Shown here: positions 1-6,480 of the stretch, in pieces | Numbering within the stretch: position 1 is the first letter of the stretch | How the letters are laid out: the number at the start of each line of letters is the position of its first letter | Assembly (NCBI GenBank): GCA_900752535.1 | Contig: CAADVV010000293.1 | Coordinates: forward strand, 1 to 6,480 | DNA length: 6,480 bases | Origin: Bacteroidales bacterium | Lineage (GTDB): Bacteria; Bacteroidota; Bacteroidia; Bacteroidales; Muribaculaceae | Direction of reading: 5' to 3' | The notes under the pieces: generated by a model | The model's database searches: none | Told to the model about the DNA's origin: nothing | What the model saw: only the letters and a program-made list of their open reading frames with translations | Translations under genes and position numbers: made by a program

Positions 1-1
1 C

Positions 2-1822
2 GGCACCCTCGGCATGGGCACCGTCTTTGTAATCTCACTGTTTGTGGCATTCCGCTACTACTTCAGCGGCAACCCTCTCTTTGTCGACGGCACAGACCGT
101 CTGCAATATCTGGTGTTCAACGTGACATGGCTTGAATTCACCAAAAACCTTGTCATCAAACTCGGCTTCATGCTCGACCCCATCTCGGCGATGATGCTAA
201 TTGTTATCCCGACGGTCTCGTTCATGGTCCATCTCTATTCTCTCGGCTATATGCACGGCGAGAAAGGCTTCCAGCGCTACTACGCATTCCTGTCGCTCTT
301 CAGCTTCTCGATGCTCGGTCTGGTTGTCGCCACCAACATTTTCCAGATGTATATCTTCTGGGAGCTCGTGGGTGTCTCGTCTTACCTGCTCATCGGATTC
401 TACTACACGCGTCCGGCCGCAGTCTCAGCCTCTAAGAAAGCCTTCATCGTCACCCGATTTGCCGACCTCGGATTTCTTATCGGTATCCTGATACTTTCAT
501 ACTACTCACAGACCTTCGACTTCAAGGCACTGACCGAGAATCCCTCGCTCATCGTCGGTGATTTTGCCGGCGCCACCTTCATGGGAGCCTCCTGCCTGAC
601 ATGGGCTCTGGTGCTCATCTTCATGGGCGGTATGGGTAAATCGGCAATGATGCCTCTCCACATCTGGCTGCCCGACGCCATGGAAGGCCCGACTCCCGTT
701 TCGGCCCTGATTCACGCCGCCACGATGGTTGTGGCCGGTGTCTATCTGGTTGCCCGCCTCTTCCCGCTCTATCTCCAGAGCGACGCAGCGCTGATGATTA
801 TCTCGGTTGTCGGAGCCTTGACGGCCATGTATGCCGCTATCGTAGCCTGCGTGCAGCTTGATATCAAACGTGTACTGGCATTCTCGACAATCTCTCAGAT
901 AGCATTCATGATGGTCAGCCTCGGTGTCGCCCGTCCCGAGATCCACGAGGGACTTGGCTATATGGCCTCGATGTTCCATCTGTTCACTCACGCCATGTTC
1001 AAGGCCCTTCTGTTCATGTGCGCCGGTTCGGTCATCCACGCCGTTCACTCCAACGACTACACAGCCATGGGCGGTCTGCGCAAATACATGCCCATAACCC
1101 ATATCACCTTCCTGATCGCATGCCTGGCCATCGCCGGTATACCTCCTTTCTCAGGATTCTTCTCAAAAGACGAGATTCTCTCAGCTTGCTTCGAGAACAA
1201 CATCTTCTGGGGCATATGGATGACCCTTGTAGCCGGTCTGACCGCCTTCTACATGTTCCGACTCTACTACCTCATCTTCTGGTGGGATGAACCGGACTAC
1301 GGTCACCACACTCCCCACGAGTCACCCGCGACCATGACCATTCCTCTGGTATTCCTCGCCGCCGTCACCTGCGTGGCCGGATTCATTCCCTTCGGCAAGT
1401 TTGTCACCTGGGAGGGTCAGGAATATATCATCCACCTCAACCTCATTGTCGCTTCAATAAGCGTCATCGTCGCCCTTATATCGATTCTGATAGCCAGAAA
1501 GCTCTACCGCCGCAAAAACGACATGCCCAAACGCATGGCAGACAGCTGCCGTACGCTTTGGACCTGGGCCTACCACCGTTTCTACTGGGACGAGCTCTAT
1601 CAGTTCATCACCCATAAGATTATCTTCAATGGCATCTGCCGCCCGATTGCATGGTTTGACCGCCATGTTATTGACGGCACGATGAACGGCTTCGCCTATA
1701 TCACCAACAGCGCCTCGGAAGCCATCAAGGGCATGCAGAGCGGCCGCGTACAGTCTTACGTAGTCTGGTATCTCGCCGGCGCACTGCTCCTGGCAGCCAT
1801 CACAGCCATCTGCTACATGTAA
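2..1822 (+). CDS. nuoL: NADH-quinone oxidoreductase subunit L (NuoL), 5' end outside the window
   Basis: This is the distal antiporter-like membrane subunit of complex I, which couples quinone reduction to proton translocation. The frame is open to the window edge, so the ATG at 14 is internal. Comparison with E. coli NuoL (613 aa, from memory) suggests that roughly 25-40 residues, including the first membrane helix, are missing. Numbering from that Met, channel residues are present: E117 in FWELVG, D151 in TRFADLG, K209 in MGKSAMMP, H234 in SALIHAATM, K330 in HAMFKALL, and K385 with D386 in GFFSKDE. These correspond to E. coli E144, D178, K229, H254, K342, K399 and D400. The C-terminal part (about 500-602) has the long polar stretch and final hydrophobic segment that distinguish NuoL, with its lateral helix, from NuoM and NuoN. 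It is followed after 46 bases by nuoM. Mrp antiporter subunits are related, but the L-M-N order argues for complex I. Confidence 0.96.
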   Translation, partial: GTLGMGTVFVISLFVAFRYYFSGNPLFVDGTDRLQYLVFNVTWLEFTKNLVIKLGFMLDPISAMMLIVIPTVSFMVHLYSLGYMHGEKGFQRYYAFLSLFSFSMLGLVVATNIFQMYIFWELVGVSSYLLIGFYYTRPAAVSASKKAFIVTRFADLGFLIGILILSYYSQTFDFKALTENPSLIVGDFAGATFMGASCLTWALVLIFMGGMGKSAMMPLHIWLPDAMEGPTPVSALIHAATMVVAGVYLVARLFPLYLQSDAALMIISVVGALTAMYAAIVACVQLDIKRVLAFSTISQIAFMMVSLGVARPEIHEGLGYMASMFHLFTHAMFKALLFMCAGSVIHAVHSNDYTAMGGLRKYMPITHITFLIACLAIAGIPPFSGFFSKDEILSACFENNIFWGIWMTLVAGLTAFYMFRLYYLIFWWDEPDYGHHTPHESPATMTIPLVFLAAVTCVAGFIPFGKFVTWEGQEYIIHLNLIVASISVIVALISILIARKLYRRKNDMPKRMADSCRTLWTWAYHRFYWDELYQFITHKIIFNGICRPIAWFDRHVIDGTMNGFAYITNSASEAIKGMQSGRVQSYVVWYLAGALLLAAITAICYM

Positions 1823-1868
1823 ATACCAATCAACCAGTCAACACAGTTCTGAAAAATATAGTATTTCG

Positions 1869-3380
1869 ATGTTACTTAGCAACATACTTATTTATTATGT
1901 GATTATTCCGCTGCTGATGATGGCGGGAATCGCGCTCAGCCCCGGACGCAAGGCCGTTCGCGCCGTAGCCGTCACCGGCTCGCTGATGCTCATAGCCCTG
2001 TCGACATGGCTGATTGTCGAATATCTGCAGTTGCGCGCCGCCGGAGAAACAGCTCCGATGCTCTTCACCGACTCATGGACATGGTTCGCACCGCTCCACA
2101 TCAACCTCGCCGTCGGTGTCGACGGAGTTTCAGTGGCCATGCTGATGCTCTCGTCAATAATCGTCTTCGCCGGCAGCTTCGCCTCGTGGGAGATTCCTGA
2201 CCCCAAGGAATTCTTCCTCTGGCTGATTCTCCTGTCGACCGGCGTCTTCGGATTCTTCATCTCGATTGACCTCTTCACGATGTTCATGTTCTATGAGGTC
2301 GCACTCATCCCGATGTATCTGCTTATCGGCGTATGGGGCTCGGGCAAGAAGAACTACTCGGCCATGAAGCTGACACTGATGCTGATGGGCGGCTCGGCCT
2401 TCCTGATGCTCGGTCTGATCGGTATCTACTATAACTCGTCGGCCGACGTCGCCTCACGCACATGGAACATCCTTGAGATTATCAACAACGGCAACCTCAA
2501 CGCCTCGTCGCTGCAATATCTCTTCTTCCCGCTCACATTTGTCGGCTTCGGTGTCCTCGGCGCCATGTTCCCCTTCCACACATGGAGCCCTGACGGTCAC
2601 GCTTCGGCTCCGACAGCCGTGTCGATGCTTCACGCCGGCGTCCTGATGAAACTCGGAGGCTACGGATGCTTCCGCGTAGCCATTTACCTCATGCCTCAGG
2701 CCGCCAACGAGCTTGCATGGATATTCCTGATTCTGACCGGTGTCTCGGTCGTCTACGGCGCTTTCTCAGCCTGTGTTCAGACCGACCTCAAATATATCAA
2801 CGCCTACTCTTCAGTGAGCCACTGCGGACTGGTGCTCTTCGCCATTCTGATGCTCAACACCACGGCGATGACCGGTGCCATCATGCAGATGCTTTCACAC
2901 GGTCTGATGACGGCCCTCTTCTTCGCCCTCATCGGTATGATTTACGGACGCACCCACACCCGCGACATCCGTCTGATGGGAGGTATGATGAAGATAATGC
3001 CGTTCCTCGGCGTCTGCTACGTGATTGCCGGTCTGGCCTCGCTCGGTCTGCCGGGCCTGTCAGGCTTCGTCTCAGAGATGACAATCTTTGTCGGCTCATT
3101 CGAGCATCCTGACTTCTTCCACCGCGCATTCACCATCGCAGCATGCTCGTCAATCGTCATCACAGCCGTCTATATTCTTCGTGTTGTCGGCAAACTGCTC
3201 TTCGGCCCCGTGCAGGATGAGCATCACCTGACGCTGACCGACGCCACATGGTGGGAGCGCGTATCGACAGTCACCCTGATTGTCTGCGTAGCCGCAATCG
3301 GCTGGTTCCCCAATTTCTTTGTCGACCTGATTAAATTCACCTTCAGCCCCGAGCTCTTCGCCGCCGTAGGTCTTAACTGA
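1869..3380 (+). CDS. nuoM: NADH-quinone oxidoreductase subunit M (NuoM)
   Basis: This is the middle antiporter-like subunit of the complex I membrane arm, 503 residues, close to the usual length (E. coli about 509), with about 14 predicted hydrophobic helices. Conserved features are E143 in MFYEVALIP (E. coli E144), H237 in PFHTWSPD, K261 in GVLMKLGG (E. coli K265), D306 and K308 in QTDLKY, H318 and H344 in SVSHCG and MLSHGL, and E403 in GFVSEM (E. coli E407). A gap-free alignment around PxHxW puts L230 where E. coli K234, the central TM7 channel lysine, should be, and no lysine lies nearby in that helix. The ATG at 1869 was chosen because it starts directly at the first hydrophobic helix. 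The 46-base gap after nuoL ends in an A/T-rich stretch with no clear Shine-Dalgarno sequence, as is usual in Bacteroidota. nuoN follows after 20 bases, consistent with one transcript. Confidence 0.97.
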   Translation: MLLSNILIYYVIIPLLMMAGIALSPGRKAVRAVAVTGSLMLIALSTWLIVEYLQLRAAGETAPMLFTDSWTWFAPLHINLAVGVDGVSVAMLMLSSIIVFAGSFASWEIPDPKEFFLWLILLSTGVFGFFISIDLFTMFMFYEVALIPMYLLIGVWGSGKKNYSAMKLTLMLMGGSAFLMLGLIGIYYNSSADVASRTWNILEIINNGNLNASSLQYLFFPLTFVGFGVLGAMFPFHTWSPDGHASAPTAVSMLHAGVLMKLGGYGCFRVAIYLMPQAANELAWIFLILTGVSVVYGAFSACVQTDLKYINAYSSVSHCGLVLFAILMLNTTAMTGAIMQMLSHGLMTALFFALIGMIYGRTHTRDIRLMGGMMKIMPFLGVCYVIAGLASLGLPGLSGFVSEMTIFVGSFEHPDFFHRAFTIAACSSIVITAVYILRVVGKLLFGPVQDEHHLTLTDATWWERVSTVTLIVCVAAIGWFPNFFVDLIKFTFSPELFAAVGLN

Positions 3381-3400
3381 TAAAAACGATTAATAGCGAA

Positions 3401-4855
3401 ATGGACTACTCACAATTTTTAGCAATGTGGCAAGAAATAGGACTGTTGATCGTGTTCCTATTGGTCTTCCTCTATGACACATTCATGCCTGCACGCTCGC
3501 TCTCGAAGCTGCCGGGGCTGACATGCATACTCTTTGCGGTGCTGACCGGTTTTGGCTTCACCTCATGGTTTATCGAATCAGGCGATGCCTTCGGAGGCAT
3601 GTATCAGGGTTCTACAGCCATCTCGACAATCAAGAACATTCTGAATATCGGCACACTGATTGTTCTGATACAGTCATGCTCATGGGCCAACAGCGAGTTC
3701 CAGCGCATACGCCGCGGCGAATTCTACGAGCTGATTCTTCTGACCCTCTTCGGAATGTATCTGATGGTATCGGCCGGACACTTCCTGGTCTTTGTCATCG
3801 GACTCGAGACAGCCTCGCTGCCGCTGGCCGCACTCATCGCCTTTGAAAAGAACAAATACGAGAGCCACGAGGCCGCCGTCAAATATATCCTGACAGCCGT
3901 CTTCTCGTCAGCCATCTTCCTGATGGGTCTGTCGTTTGTCTACGGCCTGGCCGGCTCACTCTTCTACAACGACATCGCATTTGCCATCAGCGCTCCCGAG
4001 AGCCGTGTGATGATTTGCGTGGCGCTGGCCTTCGTCATTGCCGGCGTAGGTTTCAAACTCTCGCTCGTCCCATTCCACCTCTGGACCGCCGACGTATATC
4101 AGGGTGCCCCCACATCGGTGACCTCCTACCTGAGTGTCATCTCTAAGGGCTCGGCAGCCTTCGCCCTCCTCGTCATCCTCTGGCAGGCCTTTGGTCAGGC
4201 CTATCCCGATATCTGGGAGTGGATGATGTACGGACTGATTATCGCCACAATCACCATCGGTAACCTCTTTGCCATCCGTCAGAAAAACCTCAAACGCTTC
4301 CTGGCATTCTCGTCAGTGTCACAGGCCGGTTACATCATGCTCGGCGTCATCGGCCACAACAGCCTCTCGGTGACAGCCCTGATGTTCTACATTCTGGTCT
4401 ACATCTTCTCTAACCTGGCAGCCTTCGGCGTTATCGGCGCAATCGAGAACGCTACCGGCAAAGTCTCGATGAACGACTACAACGGACTCCACAAGACCAA
4501 CCCGAGGCTGTCGCTGACAATGATGCTCGCCATGTTCTCGCTGGCCGGTATCCCCCCCTTCGCCGGATTCTTCTCGAAGTTCTTCATCTTCACCGGTGCG
4601 CTCGGTCAGGGAACCACCGCAATGTACGTGCTGGTGTTCATCGCGTTGATCAACACAATCGTCTCGCTCTACTACTATCTGTTAGTGGTCAAGGCTATGT
4701 TCATCAACGAGAATGAGGCTCCCATAGCCACCATCCGCTCGACAAACTCCGAGCGTCTGGGCATGTGGATCTGCACCGCCGGCATCATCCTTCTCGGTCT
4801 CGTATCATATGTCTACGACTACATTCTCGAGATGGCATCGGCAGTCATTGCCTGA
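3401..4855 (+). CDS. nuoN: NADH-quinone oxidoreductase subunit N (NuoN)
   Basis: This is the proximal antiporter-like subunit of complex I, 484 residues, the usual length (E. coli about 485). It is membrane-embedded with about 14 hydrophobic helices. Recognisable motifs are E136 in IGLETASLP, K161 in AAVKYIL, K219 and H226 in GFKLSLVPFHLW, K249 in VISKGS, the NLKRFLAFSSVSQAGY segment near 296-311, and K393 in GIPPFAGFFSKFF. These match the E. coli channel residues E133, K158, K217, H224, K247 and K395. All expected lysines are therefore kept, unlike in the neighbouring NuoM. The start at 3401 gives an N-terminus of normal length, 20 bases after the nuoM stop. It is the last subunit in the usual A-to-N gene order, and the next gene is unrelated, so the nuo operon probably ends here. 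Confidence 0.97.
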   Translation: MDYSQFLAMWQEIGLLIVFLLVFLYDTFMPARSLSKLPGLTCILFAVLTGFGFTSWFIESGDAFGGMYQGSTAISTIKNILNIGTLIVLIQSCSWANSEFQRIRRGEFYELILLTLFGMYLMVSAGHFLVFVIGLETASLPLAALIAFEKNKYESHEAAVKYILTAVFSSAIFLMGLSFVYGLAGSLFYNDIAFAISAPESRVMICVALAFVIAGVGFKLSLVPFHLWTADVYQGAPTSVTSYLSVISKGSAAFALLVILWQAFGQAYPDIWEWMMYGLIIATITIGNLFAIRQKNLKRFLAFSSVSQAGYIMLGVIGHNSLSVTALMFYILVYIFSNLAAFGVIGAIENATGKVSMNDYNGLHKTNPRLSLTMMLAMFSLAGIPPFAGFFSKFFIFTGALGQGTTAMYVLVFIALINTIVSLYYYLLVVKAMFINENEAPIATIRSTNSERLGMWICTAGIILLGLVSYVYDYILEMASAVIA

Positions 4856-4882
4856 ACACAAAACATGAAACCATAATCAATT

Positions 4883-4918
4883 GGGACGGGCGTTTGCCGC
4901 AACGGCGCCGCCTGTCTC
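4883..4918 (+). terminator. GC-rich two-part hairpin after nuoN (terminator or attenuator candidate)
   Basis: The outer arms 4883-4892 (GGGACGGGCG) and 4909-4918 (CGCCTGTCTC) pair over all 10 positions, with two G-U wobbles. Inside, 4896-4899 (GCCG) pairs with 4903-4906 (CGGC) around the loop CAA. The hairpin lies 27 bases after the nuoN stop and 8 bases before the next start codon. Only an imperfect T-rich run (ATATTTAT, 4919-4926) follows it, so it is not a textbook Rho-independent terminator. It could end the nuo transcript with some read-through, protect the nuo 3' end, or control the downstream gene. The pairing is seen directly; the function is inferred. Confidence 0.5.
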
Positions 4919-4926
4919 ATATTTAT

Positions 4927-5475
4927 ATGACACAAATGGCATATATCAGCGAAATCAAAACAACGGCGCCGGAGACGTTTGTCAGCGACACACAGCGGCG
5001 CGTTTACGAGCGGCTCGGAGAGCTGGGCATACCTTTCGAGAGAGTTGACTGTGACCCGGCTATCACGATGGAGGACTGCAAGGCGCTCGACGAAGCCCTC
5101 AGCGTCAATATTGTCAAGACCCTTCTGCTGACCAATCGCCAGCAAACAAGGTTCTATCTCTTTGTCACCCGGGGAGAGAAACCGTTCTCAACACGCGACT
5201 TCGGACGCGCCTTGGAGTGCTCACGCGTCTCTTTCGCGCCCGCACAGACACTTCTCGACATGCTCGGGACTCCCGTAGGCGCATGCACGCTCCTGAGCAT
5301 CATAGAGGACACAGAAAACCGCATCAGCGTGGTGATTGACCGCGACATCACCGACGAGGAATGGTATGGTTGTGCCGACTCAACCACCACCGGATATATG
5401 CGCCTGAAGACAGCCGACATCCTCGGCCCGTATCTCGAAGCATCGGGCCACAATGCCACCATCGTCGAGGTCTGA
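4927..5475 (+). CDS. YbaK/ProXp-type prolyl-tRNA deacylase homologue (INS editing-domain family)
   Basis: This 182-residue soluble protein resembles stand-alone homologues of the prolyl-tRNA synthetase editing (INS) domain, such as PrdX, ProXp-ala and YbaK, which hydrolyse amino acids wrongly attached to tRNA-Pro in the cytoplasm. Recognisable parts are VYERLGELGIPFERV (26-40), K64 in NIVKTLLL matching the family catalytic or binding lysine, the FYLFVTRGEK strand (76-85), the LLDMLGTPVGACTLLSIIEDT loop region (from 109), and ISVVIDRDI (133-141). The carboxy end (LGPYLEASGH, 166-175) is family-typical. Oddities: the conserved GxxxP loop reads G118-A-C-T-L122, and the usual His-Pro-Asn segment reads C149-A150-D151, so the substrate may differ. 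The ATG at 4927 was chosen; 4936 is equally possible. An upstream start at 4765 would overlap nuoN and add basic, non-family sequence. About 20 residues precede the core domain. Family assignment is firm; the exact tRNA substrate is unknown. Confidence 0.85.
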   Translation: MTQMAYISEIKTTAPETFVSDTQRRVYERLGELGIPFERVDCDPAITMEDCKALDEALSVNIVKTLLLTNRQQTRFYLFVTRGEKPFSTRDFGRALECSRVSFAPAQTLLDMLGTPVGACTLLSIIEDTENRISVVIDRDITDEEWYGCADSTTTGYMRLKTADILGPYLEASGHNATIVEV

Positions 5476-5491
5476 AAAAAACAGCACTCCG

Positions 5492-5501
5492 TTTCGCGAA
5501 A
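5492..5501. repeat. 10-bp perfect palindrome upstream of the epimerase gene
   Basis: TTTCGCGAAA is identical to its own reverse complement. It sits 16 bases after the deacylase stop and 7 bases upstream of a consensus -7 promoter box, in the spacer between the -33 and -7 regions. That position suits an operator for a dimeric repressor, but a single short palindrome can occur by chance. No second copy is visible nearby. Confidence 0.3.
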
Positions 5502-5508
5502 TAATCAC

Positions 5509-5516
5509 TATCTTTG
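5509..5516 (+). promoter_or_regulatory. Candidate Bacteroidota -7 promoter box (TATCTTTG)
   Basis: TATCTTTG matches the Bacteroidota primary sigma factor -7 consensus TAnnTTTG at every defined position. No good TTTG element is seen about 20 bases upstream; the stretch 5485-5490 is CACTCC. The box ends 4 bases before the epimerase ATG at 5521, so transcription would begin at or just around the start codon. This suggests the epimerase is transcribed separately from the upstream genes, possibly with a very short or absent leader. Confidence 0.5.
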
Positions 5517-5520
5517 GGGT

Positions 5521-5598
5521 ATGGACAGACGCAATTTCATCAAAACAACATCGCTGGCTTTCGCTGCGGCCACGCTCGGCGTTCCTGCGGCTAATGCG
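5521..5598 (+). other. Twin-arginine (Tat) signal peptide of the epimerase
   Basis: Residues 1-26 show a classic Tat layout. The motif D-R-R-N-F-I-K (2-8) fits the RRxFLK consensus, a hydrophobic stretch rich in Ala, Leu and Thr follows (about 9-24), and an A-N-A site (24-26) is suitable for signal peptidase I. There is no lipobox cysteine, so a soluble periplasmic product is expected rather than a lipoprotein. The enzymatic domain begins at about residue 40, after a short Pro/Ser/Thr linker. Confidence 0.8.
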
Positions 5599-6480
5599 GC
5601 CATCACTTCCCCTACCCCGCGAAATTCGGCAAAAGGACTACAGCTTCGTTTCTTCCCCTATGAGCTGAAGCTGCGCCACGCGTTCAACCTGGCCCGCAGC
5701 TCGCGCACAACCACTCCCGACGTTCAGGTCGAAATCAGCTATGACGGACTGACAGGTTCTGGCGAGGCTTCTATGCCGCCCTATCTCGGCGAGTCGATAG
5801 ATTCGGTGATGACATTTCTGTCCAAACTCGACTTGAGCCGGTTTAACGACCCGTTTGCTCTGGAAGATATCCATGAATACATGGAGAGCGTTGCGCCCGA
5901 TAATTGCGCGGCAAAGGCTGCTGTCGACATAGCGCTTCATGACCTGACCGGTAAGATTATGGGTCAGCCGTGGCACCGCATATGGGGTCTGAACGCCGAC
6001 AAGGCGCCTTGCACGTCCTTCACAATCGGGATGGACAAACCTGAAGTTGTGGTTCAGAAAGTGGCCGAAGCGGCGCCATACAGGGTTCTGAAAGTTAAAG
6101 TCGGACTCGGCGATGACCGCAACCTCGTCGAGATAATCAGACGTGAACGTCCCGACGTCCCCATCTGCGTCGACGCCAATCAGGGCTGGGAAGACCGCGA
6201 GGCGGCTCTTGACATGTGCCACTGGCTCAAAGAGCGCGGATGCCTGTTTGTCGAACAGCCGTTTGACAAAGCCCGTCTCGACGACGCTGCGTGGCTGACC
6301 GAACGGTCGCCGTTGCCTATAATAGCCGACGAGGCCGTCAGACGCATCGGAGACATACGCCGTCTGGCCGGAACCTGCTCGGGTATAAACATAAAGCTGA
6401 TGAAGTGCGGAGGCATGCATGAAGCCTATCAGATGGCCACGCTGGCACGTGCGCTCGGCATGAAAGTAATGCTGGGCTGC
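5521..6480 (+). CDS. Exported dipeptide epimerase (L-Ala-D/L-Glu epimerase type, enolase superfamily), 3' end outside the window
   Basis: The 320 visible codons have no stop; the family is usually about 340-370 residues plus any signal peptide. An N-terminal enolase-type capping domain (about 40-160) includes TTTPDVQVEI and GEASMPPYLGES. The barrel follows, with the catalytic KxK pair (K191, K193 in LKVKVG), metal ligands D218 (VDAN), E245 (VEQP) and D270 (IADEA), and the second catalytic lysine K292 in NIKLMKCGG. These residues mark the muconate-lactonizing subgroup that epimerises the C-terminal residue of dipeptides such as L-Ala-D-Glu from murein. The sequence ends at VMLGC, just before the expected specificity loop with its acidic motif. 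From memory it resembles a characterised Bacteroides thetaiotaomicron dipeptide epimerase. Residues 1-26 form a twin-arginine signal, so the enzyme should act in the periplasm. It lies 45 bases after the deacylase gene, behind its own -7 box. The exact dipeptide preference cannot be read here. Confidence 0.92.
   Translation, partial: MDRRNFIKTTSLAFAAATLGVPAANAAITSPTPRNSAKGLQLRFFPYELKLRHAFNLARSSRTTTPDVQVEISYDGLTGSGEASMPPYLGESIDSVMTFLSKLDLSRFNDPFALEDIHEYMESVAPDNCAAKAAVDIALHDLTGKIMGQPWHRIWGLNADKAPCTSFTIGMDKPEVVVQKVAEAAPYRVLKVKVGLGDDRNLVEIIRRERPDVPICVDANQGWEDREAALDMCHWLKERGCLFVEQPFDKARLDDAAWLTERSPLPIIADEAVRRIGDIRRLAGTCSGINIKLMKCGGMHEAYQMATLARALGMKVMLGC

Noticed and set aside
14..16. ATG at 14 as the true nuoL start
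   Set aside because: The frame is open to the window edge, and NuoL normally has one more N-terminal membrane helix, so the real start lies outside the window.
506..1102. Open frame of 198 codons on the minus strand inside nuoL
   Set aside because: It is rich in His, Gly and Arg with no recognisable domain, and it lies opposite a well-conserved NuoL frame. It is a shadow caused by codon bias.
2666..3129. Secondary open frames on both strands inside nuoM
   Set aside because: They are Arg/Ser-rich out-of-frame readings with no family resemblance, lying entirely within the conserved NuoM frame.
2..4855. nuoL-nuoM-nuoN as an Mrp-type Na+/H+ antiporter or a hydrogenase membrane module
   Set aside because: The three large subunits occur in the exact complex I order, each with its own complex I type motifs and usual lengths. 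The long C-terminal NuoL extension and a genuine NuoN are not expected in Mrp operons.
4765..4926. Upstream start for the deacylase, overlapping nuoN
   Set aside because: The extra 54 residues are low-quality basic sequence read from the nuoN 3' end and the hairpin. The family domain begins well after 4927.
4893..4927. Possible promoter for the deacylase (TTTG at 4893-4896 with TATTTATA at 4920-4927)
   Set aside because: The spacing of about 23 bases is too long, the -7 part does not match TAnnTTTG, and both elements overlap the hairpin or the start codon.
5638..6420. Open frame of 260 codons on the minus strand opposite the epimerase gene
   Set aside because: The + strand frame has all the enolase-superfamily catalytic residues. 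The minus frame has no recognisable motif and no promoter or spacing of its own.

Overview
The window reads left to right as one co-directional (+ strand) stretch. It holds the 3' end of a respiratory complex I (nuo) operon followed by two unrelated-looking genes. The organism is most likely a member of the Bacteroidales, possibly Muribaculaceae. The grounds are the style of the NuoM and epimerase sequences as I remember Bacteroides-type homologues, the absence of clear Shine-Dalgarno sequences before the starts, a Bacteroidota-type -7 promoter box (TAnnTTTG) before the last gene, and a moderate-to-high GC content. This assignment is inference; no marker gene is present.

Positions 2-4855 carry nuoL (5' end cut by the window edge), nuoM and nuoN, separated by 46 and 20 bases. 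They encode the three antiporter-like membrane subunits that pump protons or cations in the membrane arm of NADH:quinone oxidoreductase-type complex I. NuoL and NuoN keep the charged residues expected in the channel. NuoM keeps most of them, but has leucine (residue 230) where the TM7 channel lysine normally sits.

Positions 4856-4926 are a short intergenic region. It contains a strong GC-rich two-part hairpin (4883-4918) and, just before it, a three-codon ORF (Met-Lys-Pro-stop). The hairpin may be the nuo terminator or an attenuator. Next comes a 182-residue YbaK/ProXp-type aminoacyl-tRNA deacylase homologue (4927-5475), related to the proteins that clear mischarged prolyl-tRNA. It keeps the family lysine but has lost other motif residues.

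Positions 5476-5520 hold a 10-bp perfect palindrome and a consensus -7 box almost touching the next start codon. The last gene (5521 to the window end, 3' cut) is an enolase-superfamily dipeptide epimerase of the L-Ala-D/L-Glu type with a twin-arginine signal peptide, which implies a periplasmic role in handling murein-derived or dietary peptides. It probably has its own promoter.

I found no mobile element, RNA gene, CRISPR array or obvious novel multi-gene system. The points worth a second look are small: the NuoM substitution, the intergenic hairpin with its mini-ORF, the divergent deacylase motifs, and the export signal and promoter layout of the epimerase.
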